A DNA stretch of 64,000 nucleotides from Aggregatilineales bacterium (GTDB lineage: Bacteria > Chloroflexota > Anaerolineae > Aggregatilineales > Phototrophicaceae): NCBI GenBank assembly GCA_030834905.1, contig JAUQWZ010000054.1, forward strand, positions 1 through 64,000, written 5' to 3'. Below, in pieces: positions 41,000 through 48,825 of the stretch; positions within the stretch are counted from its first letter, which is position 1, and every line of letters begins with the position of its first letter. The position numbers were made by a program, and so were the translations under genes. Below the pieces are notes generated by a model that worked only from the letters and a program-made list of their open reading frames with translations, was not told where the DNA came from and searched no databases.

Positions 41000-42532
41000 C
41001 TAGCCGCAGTCACCGTCCCATGCGAGGGCATAAATCGTCGTTTTTTCGCCGCCCGCGATCTGCGCGGCGCTGCCTTCCGACTGGTACAGCGGGCATAAGC
41101 GCGGGTCGCTCACGTCATCTCCCGGCACCTGATCGGGCATCGCCATCAGATAGGACGCGCCGCGCTGTTCCAGCAGCGCCCACATGGCGTCAGGATCGAG
41201 GATCGTCGGGATGAACTCAGGACTGACCAGCCCGGCAATATCGAGGATCGGGCGCTGCGCGTAATAGCCCACCGCGCCGATATCATGGACAGCAAACACT
41301 TCATCCAGTGGGATATTTTCTACAACCCAGTGCGCCGGATCGACCATTTCCTGATCGATGATGGCGACATCCTGCCGGTATGCCTGCATCCCGATACCGG
41401 CGACGAACGCGACGTACAGCAGCAGCGCCGCCGCCGCTGCCGAACGGGTCAGCACGCGCCCAGCCAGTGATGCCCTGCCCCACCGGAGCAGCCGCGCCGT
41501 CCCTATCACCCCGCAGACGATCAGCGCGGGCAGCGCCGGAATGACGTAACGCGCGTGTTGGAACGGCAGCGGCAGCGTCGCCGCGTACAAACCGATCAGC
41601 GCGATTCCCCACAGCGGCAGCAGCAAGCGCAGCAGCGCTTCCCGCTGCCCGCGCAGCCGCCGCAGTTCCACGATCACAAACACCACCATTCCGGGAAGCA
41701 GCAGAAGCTGCCCGCCCGCCATCAGCGGCACCACCAGATTCCAGCAGCGCCACAGGTAGCCAACTTCATACAAGCCGGTGCCGCGCACCCACATCTGTTT
41801 CGCCGCTGCTGTGTTCGGCAGCAGCCCGCCGGTGATTTCCAGATTAAAGATCAGGTATGGCGATAGAACGAGCAGAAATGCGACTGCCGCCGCGCCGCCC
41901 CACAGCAGCAGCCAGCGCCAGTTGAGCCGGACGAGCAGCAGCGCCAGCCCCGCCATACCTGCCAGCAGCACACCTTCGGGTCGCGCCAGCGTCGTCAGCC
42001 CCGCCGCCACGCCAAAAATCGCGCCGCGCAGGGCAGTACGGGAATTTACCACGTCTGGCTCGCGCCACGCCAGCCAGACCAGCAGCAGCGTGAACATGCT
42101 GAAGAACATCGTCTCCATGCCCGAAGCCGCCGCCCAGACCAGATGCCACGCCAGCACCAGCGCCAGCCCGGTGATAAAGCCAATCCCGCGCGCGTTGGGC
42201 GCTGCCTTTTCCGCCAGCCGGCTGCCGAGGATTCCGGTTATGCCCAGCGCCAGCGCGCCCAAGCCATGAGTCCACAGCAGAAACGGAATCCGCAGCCCAT
42301 AGCCCACCGCCAGCACCACCGTATACAGCGGCGAAGTTGAAGCGGCGCTGGGCACGCCGGGTACAAACGCCCACATGCCCGTCATCGCCAGATTACGCCC
42401 GTAAGTCTGATGAATCCAACTGTCATCCAGTGGAAAGCCGCCGCCGCCAGCCAGCACGTAAACCAGCGTCACCAGCCCAGCCACCAGCAGCAGAAGGATG
42501 TCCGTCAGCCGAATCTTAGCGAGCAATCGCAT
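41000..42532 (-). CDS. GT-C-like multi-spanning membrane glycosyltransferase
   Basis: A 510-residue protein with about 11 membrane helices. An early outer loop has GFPLDDSWIHQTYGRNLA, where the Asp pair and His fit the catalytic loop of GT-C (lipid-linked sugar) glycosyltransferases such as the PMT/ArnT group. A C-terminal outer domain (about 400-510) has YYAQRPILDIAGLVSPEF and three Cys. Substrate and lipid donor are not known. It overlaps the preceding gene by 17 bases and is part of the glycan block. Confidence 0.8.
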   Translation of the reverse strand: MRLLAKIRLTDILLLLVAGLVTLVYVLAGGGGFPLDDSWIHQTYGRNLAMTGMWAFVPGVPSAASTSPLYTVVLAVGYGLRIPFLLWTHGLGALALGITGILGSRLAEKAAPNARGIGFITGLALVLAWHLVWAAASGMETMFFSMFTLLLVWLAWREPDVVNSRTALRGAIFGVAAGLTTLARPEGVLLAGMAGLALLLVRLNWRWLLLWGGAAAVAFLLVLSPYLIFNLEITGGLLPNTAAAKQMWVRGTGLYEVGYLWRCWNLVVPLMAGGQLLLLPGMVVFVIVELRRLRGQREALLRLLLPLWGIALIGLYAATLPLPFQHARYVIPALPALIVCGVIGTARLLRWGRASLAGRVLTRSAAAAALLLYVAFVAGIGMQAYRQDVAIIDQEMVDPAHWVVENIPLDEVFAVHDIGAVGYYAQRPILDIAGLVSPEFIPTILDPDAMWALLEQRGASYLMAMPDQVPGDDVSDPRLCPLYQSEGSAAQIAGGEKTTIYALAWDGDCG

Positions 42533-44117
42533 ACAACCTCATCTCAGAATTAGCCAGCTCAAGCCGCGTCAGAAACGGCGGCGGGGAATCATAGGCGGAC
42601 ATCAGCCTGTCGGGAATACCGCCCGGCTCCAGCACCAGGTAATCCACGTCATACCGTCGGGCAATTTCCTGAATCAGTTCAAGATCAGCGTTGGGCGTCA
42701 CAACTCCGCCCCAACCCGTATAGTAGTACAGCATCGCCGGATCGTTGATCATGAGCCGCGCGTCTGGCGGCAGGCGCTGCTCCAGTTCGGCGTAGAGTGC
42801 CGGTTTGTCGGCGTCGGCTGGCAGGCGCGCTCGCAGCCCGATAGACAGGCTCAGAAACAGCGCCAGCCCCAACAGCGCCGACGAAAAAATCCACTTTGCC
42901 AGCGCCGCGTCCCAGTGCCGCCGCCGCCGGGCGACCCAGTCGATCAGGTCGTCCAGCCCAGCCGCGCCCAACGCCGCCCACCACGGCACCAGCGCCGCCG
43001 CCGAATGAAGCAGCCCGCCGCGATAACCCGGATAGGGAAACACCAGCGTCATGGCGAGATGCAAACCGAGCGCATACAGCCAGAACGAGCGCAGAAACGA
43101 CTCGCGCCTGCGCCGCCACAGCCCGATCAGCATCAGCGGCGTCAGCACCACCATCCCTTCGACGGCGACAAACGTGCCCAGATTGCCTGAAAACAGACCA
43201 CCCGGTCCGGCGAAGGCTTCCCAGCGCGCGCGCAGAAAACCGTCCAGCCCCAGCAGTTCAGGCGCAGCCACAGGCGGATAATTGAACAGATCGTCATACT
43301 GCGTGAACCATACCGCCTGCATCCCGCCCAGCGGCAGCGGCGTGCCGATCTCGTTCAGATTGCGGATGAACCACGGCAGCATTATCATCAGATACGCCGC
43401 CGTTAGCGCCGCGGCGGCGCTGCCACGCTGGCGCAGGCGTCGGTCGCGCCACACGCCCCAGAAGATCGCCGCGTAACCCACCACCAGCAGCAGCAGCCCG
43501 TCCGCCCGCGTCAGGTGCGCCAGCGCCGCCAGCGCGCCCGCAAGCAGCCAGTAAAATATACGCTTCTGTAGGGGCGGTTCGCGAACAGACCACCCATCGT
43601 GAATGCCAATCCCCAGACCCATGACAAGCAGACACAATGACCCAAACAGCGCATACGGCGCGAAGGTATCCATCGTGCCCCAGAAGCGTGTATAGAAGCC
43701 GCTGAACAGCGTGAGCAGTCCCGCGAGCCAGGCGTGGCGGTTTGAACCGCCGATCTTTCGCCCCAGCCAGAAGCCGATCACCGCCGTTGCGGCGAACATC
43801 AATGTGAAGGGAAGCTGGGCGGCGCTGTAGCTTCCAACCGCGTTCAGCAGCTTCATTCCCGCCGCCGCCATCAGCGAAGTCATCGGCATCCAGTACAGAT
43901 GCGAGGGCGTCAGACCGCTGGCAGGCAGGGTTTCAGGCGCGCCGATGTATGTCCACAGGTAGGCGTCGGTTAGCCCCTGCCCCGCAGCCAGCCGCGCCGC
44001 GGCATTAAAATGATAATAGGCGTCGGTGTAGCTCGGCGCATTCACCAGCCGCGTAATGGCGAAGGCTATAATAATGGCAATCAGCGTGAATATCACAAAT
44101 GGGCGGCGCTTCATCAT
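42516..44117 (-). CDS. GT-C-like multi-spanning membrane protein
   Basis: A 533-residue protein with about 11-12 membrane helices, beginning with a short basic stretch and a first helix. The first outer loop SYTDAYYHFNAAARL has the Asp and His expected of GT-C enzymes, and LTPSHLYWMPMTSLMAA follows. A C-terminal outer domain (about 440-533) has DARLMINDPAMLYYYTG and VDYLVLEPGGIP. Probably acts on lipid-linked sugars. It stands first in the short operon that ends with the downstream GT-C gene; the divergent NUDIX gene is 71 bases away. Confidence 0.78.
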   Translation of the reverse strand: MMKRRPFVIFTLIAIIIAFAITRLVNAPSYTDAYYHFNAAARLAAGQGLTDAYLWTYIGAPETLPASGLTPSHLYWMPMTSLMAAAGMKLLNAVGSYSAAQLPFTLMFAATAVIGFWLGRKIGGSNRHAWLAGLLTLFSGFYTRFWGTMDTFAPYALFGSLCLLVMGLGIGIHDGWSVREPPLQKRIFYWLLAGALAALAHLTRADGLLLLVVGYAAIFWGVWRDRRLRQRGSAAAALTAAYLMIMLPWFIRNLNEIGTPLPLGGMQAVWFTQYDDLFNYPPVAAPELLGLDGFLRARWEAFAGPGGLFSGNLGTFVAVEGMVVLTPLMLIGLWRRRRESFLRSFWLYALGLHLAMTLVFPYPGYRGGLLHSAAALVPWWAALGAAGLDDLIDWVARRRRHWDAALAKWIFSSALLGLALFLSLSIGLRARLPADADKPALYAELEQRLPPDARLMINDPAMLYYYTGWGGVVTPNADLELIQEIARRYDVDYLVLEPGGIPDRLMSAYDSPPPFLTRLELANSEMRLYAIAR

Positions 44118-44188
44118 GTTTACAGTGTAGCTTTTGTAAGTAGTTAGAACCGTTCAGATAATCGTCAATCGTCACAGGAGAAAACGTC

Positions 44189-44647
44189 ATGATTATTCCC
44201 GCCCGCCGGGGTCATGCGATTCTGTCGTTCATACCCGGTAATGAACCGCTTGTCCCCGTGGAAGATGCCCACATCCCGCTGACCTTTACCGTGGTCGCGG
44301 CGACTTATCAGGATCGCTATCTCCTGCTGTACACCCACGAGCGCGAAAACTGGGAATTTCCCGGCGGCGGCATCGAGCCGGGCGAAACGCCGCAGAACTG
44401 CGCAGCCAGAGAGCTGTTCGAGGAAACCGGGCAAACCGGCGGCACGCTCGCCTTCAAGGGGTTGTTCAAGCTGTGCTTTCAGCCCAGCGGCAGGATGGAA
44501 TATGTCGCGCTGTACACGACGACGCTGAGCGAGATCGCCGCGTTTACGCCGAACGATGAAGCCGAACGCATTCTGCTGTGGAAGCCAGAAGAAGACCTTG
44601 ACGGACTGCTGAATCACCTCACCCGCGCCCTGCTCAACTACTGCTGA
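44189..44647 (+). CDS. NUDIX hydrolase
   Basis: The 152-residue protein has the complete Nudix box, GGGIEPGETPQNCAARELFEETG, seen in two halves: GGGIEPGETP and AARELFEETGQTG. It should hydrolyse a nucleoside diphosphate linked to another moiety, such as a nucleotide sugar or a damaged nucleotide. AGGAGAAAA stands 7 bases before the ATG. It is the only plus-strand gene in a 25-kb minus-strand block, with its end overlapping the neighbouring gene by 10 bases, and could help recycle or balance sugar nucleotides for that block (inference). Confidence 0.9.
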   Translation: MIIPARRGHAILSFIPGNEPLVPVEDAHIPLTFTVVAATYQDRYLLLYTHERENWEFPGGGIEPGETPQNCAARELFEETGQTGGTLAFKGLFKLCFQPSGRMEYVALYTTTLSEIAAFTPNDEAERILLWKPEEDLDGLLNHLTRALLNYC

Positions 44648-45945
44648 CTCTGCGCCAGCACCGCATCCTGCCGCAGGCGGCGGTAGAGCGCGACACAGAA
44701 CCCGATCAGAATGACGGTGCGCGCCAGCACCAGCACCACAAACGGCGTCATCAGCCCGCCGGATATCAGACCGCCGGTATCGCCGGTGCGGATAAACAGG
44801 AACGGGTATTCGGCAAACGTCACCAGACTGAGCAGGATCACCGCTGTCACGCCGTTGCGGGTCGGGAAGCACAGCAGCGCCAGCGGGATAATCTGCGCCA
44901 GCCACTGCGGACTCCAGCCCTGCGCCTGCAGGAAGAAGATCAGCAGCGTGATGGTCACAAATGCCACCAGCCCCTTATCGTCAAAGCGCTGGGTACGGGC
45001 GAACACCAGCGCCCCGACAGCCGCCGCAGCAGCCAGCCGCAGCCAGCCGGGAATCACCGATGGATTGCCCTGTATAGCGGTGGCAGTGGTCGGATCAAGC
45101 CGTTCTTCAGCCGCGCCAAAGTTGCCAGTGCGGTAGTTGCCGTCAATCAGCGCCCATACCGTCTGGTAAGATGCTTTGTTGAACTGCGCGGTGAGCGAAG
45201 GCGCGGTCATCGCCGCGTTTTGCGCCAACAGCAGCCCATAGACCACGACGAAAATTCCACCCACAGCCAGCGTGTAGCGCAGCGCCGCGTCCGGCGGGCG
45301 AAAACGCCAGACAGCCCCGATAATCAGCGCTGGCGTGAACTTGACCAGCGCTCCTGCTCCGGCAGCCACCGCCGAACGAACAGCCTGCTTTCGCAGCAGC
45401 CACCACAGCGCCAGCAGCAGCCAGAAGGCTGCCAGCGGCTCGAAATTCCACCAGATGAACACGGCTGGCGCGGTCAGTACCGCATACACCCAGATCAGCG
45501 CCATACCGGTGTTCGCGCCATGCAGCCGCGCTCCGATTGCCCGTATCAGCGCCAGATTGCCGACGTCGCACGCCAGCATCAGCAGCCCGAAAAAGGTCGC
45601 GAAACCGGCGTAATTGTCACCGCGCCCGCTTAGCTGGTAAACGAGCGTAATCAGCAGCGACGGAATCGGCGGGAATTCGCTCCACCAGTCGCGGAAGGGC
45701 AGCCAGCCGCTTTCAGTCAGCCGACCTAGCTGGAAGTAATACAGGAAATCACCGCCCGCCGTCACCCCACGCTCGACGCCGTCCAGCAGCAGCGGCTGGT
45801 AGACCATCATCATCAGCAGCCGGAAAGCGACAAACAACAGCAGCAGCAGGCGAAAATCGCCCAGCAGCCCGGTCAACGTCAGATCGCCGCGCGCGGGTAG
45901 GGGCGCAGCACGCTGCGCCCCACTCAGGTTCTTACCCTTCGCCAT
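44638..45945 (-). CDS. GT87/DUF2029-like membrane glycosyltransferase
   Basis: About 435 residues with some 10-11 membrane helices. Features that fit GT87/DUF2029 mannosyltransferase-like proteins: RDWWSEFPPIPSLL in the first outer loop and AAGAGALVKFTPALIIGAVW later. ATG at 45945 is chosen because of the GAGG before it and the 14-base overlap with the upstream gene; a TTG six codons earlier is an alternative. The N-terminal coding part contains a perfect 10-bp inverted repeat (45900-45921), so the N-terminus SGAQRAAPLP may derive from a repetitive element. Confidence 0.78.
   Translation of the reverse strand: MAKGKNLSGAQRAAPLPARGDLTLTGLLGDFRLLLLLFVAFRLLMMMVYQPLLLDGVERGVTAGGDFLYYFQLGRLTESGWLPFRDWWSEFPPIPSLLITLVYQLSGRGDNYAGFATFFGLLMLACDVGNLALIRAIGARLHGANTGMALIWVYAVLTAPAVFIWWNFEPLAAFWLLLALWWLLRKQAVRSAVAAGAGALVKFTPALIIGAVWRFRPPDAALRYTLAVGGIFVVVYGLLLAQNAAMTAPSLTAQFNKASYQTVWALIDGNYRTGNFGAAEERLDPTTATAIQGNPSVIPGWLRLAAAAAVGALVFARTQRFDDKGLVAFVTITLLIFFLQAQGWSPQWLAQIIPLALLCFPTRNGVTAVILLSLVTFAEYPFLFIRTGDTGGLISGGLMTPFVVLVLARTVILIGFCVALYRRLRQDAVLAQSQQ
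45900..45921. repeat. REP-like palindrome inside the GT87-like coding region
   Basis: GGGGCGCAGC (45900-45909) and its complement GCTGCGCCCC (45912-45921) are split by two bases. Located within the first 20 codons of the glycosyltransferase gene. Confidence 0.7.
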
Positions 45946-47398
45946 CGGTGTCCTCGCGCGCAAACACCACCGCCAGATCGTCCTCGTATCCCAGCCGCCA
46001 GTTCGGGTCGCCGCGCAGCGCCCGCGCCAGTCCGCTGCCGCTTTCTACAATCACCGTGTTCACGCCATATTCATTCAGTGTCTCAGACCAGCCGGGGGCG
46101 GCAGTCGCCGTCTTCAGATAGCGGTTGGTCAGGAAATCATCGCCATAGAGGTCGGTTCGCCCGTCCACGAAAACGGGATAGTCGGGCAGCGTGTACATGA
46201 GGTAGCCGCCCCAGTTGTAGCTATTGAACATGGGCGGCGGCGGCTGTTCGCGCTCGATATACGCCGCCGCCTGCACCGGCAGGGTGTCTTCCAGAATCGG
46301 CTGAACGGTGCTGTCGTCCAGCACCAGCAGCGTCTTGGCGGCAGCGGCGAGCAGCGCCAGCGCCACCAGCGCCAGATTCAGCCGCGCCATGCCGCGCGTG
46401 GTCGTCTTCACCGGCGTAATCACCCAACCGCGCTCTTGCAGCAGCGAGTCAAGGTGGCGCGTCAGCACCGGCGTGGCAGCCACGGCGAAGACGGCGATAT
46501 TACGTCCCGCCAGCAGCCCCATGAAGGCAGTTCCGCTGACCAGCACAAAATCCGTCCAGTCGAGACGACGGCGCGACGCGCCCGCCGCGCCCAATACCGC
46601 CAGCAGCAGGGCGATAAAGGGCCAGGTCTGGCGCTCGTGGAAATTGGGCGAGTTCCATTCCTGGATGAAACTCCGAAGCGCGCCGATGCCCACCGTCTGG
46701 AACGGCACCGCCAGCATCTGCAATCCATACGGGTTGACCACCAGCGCCAGCAGCGAAACCACCGCCACCAGCGCGATCCGACCGACGCCGCGCCAGGGTA
46801 AAACGTTTTCGCCGCCCCGGTTGAACAGGTTGCCGAGCGTTTCGCCCGCGATGTAGCCAAACAGGAAGATAAATCCGATAGAGAAACCCGCGTGCAGGTT
46901 GCCCCAGATGCCCATAATGATGGGGATCAGCCACAGGCGATCCTTGCGTTCCCATTTGTAGAGGTGCAGCAGGTAAAGCACCACCGCGCTGAGGAAAAAC
47001 GACAGCATCTGCGGGCGCGGCGACCAGAATACCGCCGCCGTCGCCGCACCGATGACGAGGCAGAACGCTCTCAGGTAGGCGCTGCCGCTGCACATACGGT
47101 AGACAAAGTACATCCCCGCCGCCGCCAGCCCTGCCATGTAGACCGCCAGCCCAAGATAGCCGCCGATCTGCCACACGCCATACAGGATGATCTGCGCGCC
47201 CCAACTGTGATCAATCCAGGGCTGCCCCTGCATGGTGTGTGAAAACGGATCGCTGTAGATGAAGCCGTTCTCAAGGATGTATTCGCCGCTGCGGATATGC
47301 CACCAGGTATCGGTATCGACCGGAACGCGCGCCGCCAGCGCGAACAGCAGCGCGAACAGGATGACCAGCATCGTGCGTTCTATCGTCAGCCGCCGCAT
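45932..47398 (-). CDS. multi-spanning membrane protein of the glycan block
   Basis: A 488-residue protein with about 10 membrane helices. The outer loop after helix 1 reads VDTDTWWHIRSGEYILENG, followed by DPFSHTMQGQPWIDHSWGAQ, a pattern of Asp, Trp and His residues shared by GT-C-like bacterial proteins. The C-terminal outer domain (about 360-488) has MFNSYNWGGYLMYTLPDYPVF-like features (split WGGYLMY and VFVDGRTDLYG). This suggests a hexosyltransferase or glycan-binding membrane protein; no exact family is claimed. Start codon overlaps the WbaP stop by one base (TGATG). Confidence 0.72.
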   Translation of the reverse strand: MRRLTIERTMLVILFALLFALAARVPVDTDTWWHIRSGEYILENGFIYSDPFSHTMQGQPWIDHSWGAQIILYGVWQIGGYLGLAVYMAGLAAAGMYFVYRMCSGSAYLRAFCLVIGAATAAVFWSPRPQMLSFFLSAVVLYLLHLYKWERKDRLWLIPIIMGIWGNLHAGFSIGFIFLFGYIAGETLGNLFNRGGENVLPWRGVGRIALVAVVSLLALVVNPYGLQMLAVPFQTVGIGALRSFIQEWNSPNFHERQTWPFIALLLAVLGAAGASRRRLDWTDFVLVSGTAFMGLLAGRNIAVFAVAATPVLTRHLDSLLQERGWVITPVKTTTRGMARLNLALVALALLAAAAKTLLVLDDSTVQPILEDTLPVQAAAYIEREQPPPPMFNSYNWGGYLMYTLPDYPVFVDGRTDLYGDDFLTNRYLKTATAAPGWSETLNEYGVNTVIVESGSGLARALRGDPNWRLGYEDDLAVVFAREDTDGEG

Positions 47399-48825
47399 CA
47401 GACCCCACTCATCGATAGGACTTTGCCCACCGTCCGCAGCATAATATTGAAATCCAGCAGCAGCGAGTGGTGGCGAATGTAATACAGATCATATTGAAGC
47501 TTGGCGCGCGCGTCCTCGTCGGTCGAGCCGTAGTCATAGCGCACCTGCGCCCAGCCGGTTAAGCCAGGACGCACGATCAGGCGGGTGCGGTAAAACGGGA
47601 TCTTCTGTGTCAGCCGCTGCACATGTTCCGGGCGCTCAGGTCGGGGTCCAATCATGCTCATGTCGCCGCGCAGGACGTTGATCAACTGCGGCACTTCGTC
47701 CAGCCGGGTCCTGCGCAGGAACCGCCCTACCCGTGTCACGCGCGGATCGCCGCGCTTGCTGAAGACCGCGCCGGTAGCCGCTTCGGCGTCCGGCACCATC
47801 GAGCGCAGCTTGATGACGCGGAACAGGCAGCCATTACGCCCCAGCCGTTCCTGGGTGTAGAAGATGCTGCCCCGCGAATCCAGCCGAACCACCAGCACGA
47901 CCAGCGGAAAGACAACGGCGAACGCCAGCAGCCCAACCAGCGCGAACAGGATATCAAAGGTACGCTTGAGGAACGGGTACGGATCGAACATGCCGTCGGT
48001 GTTCTGCATCGGCAGAAAAACCACTGCCCAGTCGTTGTTGACATGTTCCACCGGCACGCGCCCGGTGATGCGCTCGTACAGCAGCGTCATCGGCGTGATG
48101 ACCACCCCGCGTTCGTAAGCATCCATCACCGCCTGAAAGGTTGTGCCGGAGAGTTCGTGCGTGCCGGTGATGATGATTTCGGTAATCTGGTCGCGAAAGA
48201 CGAAGTTCATGATGTCCGCGCCCGCGCCGAGTACCGGCACGCCGTTGAGCATCGTCCCGACTTCCTCGGGACTGCCGATGATGCCGCGCACGTCATATTC
48301 GTCAGACGCATCGTGTTTTATGGCGTCGATCATTGTTTCCGCTGCCCAGCCTGTTCCCACCACCAGCGTGCGCCGGGGCTGGCTCGCCCAGCCCAGCAGC
48401 GCCGGACGCGAAAAGCGCCACAGGCTGATGAGGATGAACGACGCGACTCCATAGTAGAGGATGAACAGCCGCGGCAGCGCGTCGCGGTCAGAGACGAAGA
48501 AGACCAGCACGTAGACGATGACCATCTGCGCCGTGATGATCAGCAGGCGCTGAAGCGTGCGCGACCACTTCGCCGCCACCCGCAAATCGTAGAAATCGTT
48601 GACGGCGGCGAGCAGCAGCCACAGACCGGCGAGGACGATAAACCAAAGCCCCTGCTGAAGCACGAACTCGATGGTAAAAGCGTATCCGGCAACCAGCGTC
48701 CAGATGCGCAGAGCAATCAACACCGCCGCGAAAACTGCCGCGATATCGCCCAGAGCAATCAACACCTTACGCTCGGATATCTGTAGCTGCTTCCGGTGGC
48801 GATTAGAATTCGGGTTAAAAATCAT
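47398..48825 (-). CDS. undecaprenyl-phosphate sugar phosphotransferase (WbaP/polyprenyl glycosylphosphotransferase)
   Basis: A 475-residue enzyme that transfers a sugar-1-phosphate to undecaprenyl phosphate, the first step of exopolysaccharide or O-antigen repeat assembly. Four N-terminal membrane helices are followed by a CoA-binding-like domain, RRTLVVGTGWAAETMIDAI, and a hydrophobic entry helix KRTFDILFALVGLLAF. The C-terminal catalytic domain shows FRVIKLRSM, FLRRTRLDEVPQLINVLRG and SMIGPRPERP. The family length is normal. It sits in the middle of the membrane-gene block and overlaps both neighbours, which points to one polycistronic unit for surface-glycan synthesis. Confidence 0.93.
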   Translation of the reverse strand: MIFNPNSNRHRKQLQISERKVLIALGDIAAVFAAVLIALRIWTLVAGYAFTIEFVLQQGLWFIVLAGLWLLLAAVNDFYDLRVAAKWSRTLQRLLIITAQMVIVYVLVFFVSDRDALPRLFILYYGVASFILISLWRFSRPALLGWASQPRRTLVVGTGWAAETMIDAIKHDASDEYDVRGIIGSPEEVGTMLNGVPVLGAGADIMNFVFRDQITEIIITGTHELSGTTFQAVMDAYERGVVITPMTLLYERITGRVPVEHVNNDWAVVFLPMQNTDGMFDPYPFLKRTFDILFALVGLLAFAVVFPLVVLVVRLDSRGSIFYTQERLGRNGCLFRVIKLRSMVPDAEAATGAVFSKRGDPRVTRVGRFLRRTRLDEVPQLINVLRGDMSMIGPRPERPEHVQRLTQKIPFYRTRLIVRPGLTGWAQVRYDYGSTDEDARAKLQYDLYYIRHHSLLLDFNIMLRTVGKVLSMSGV

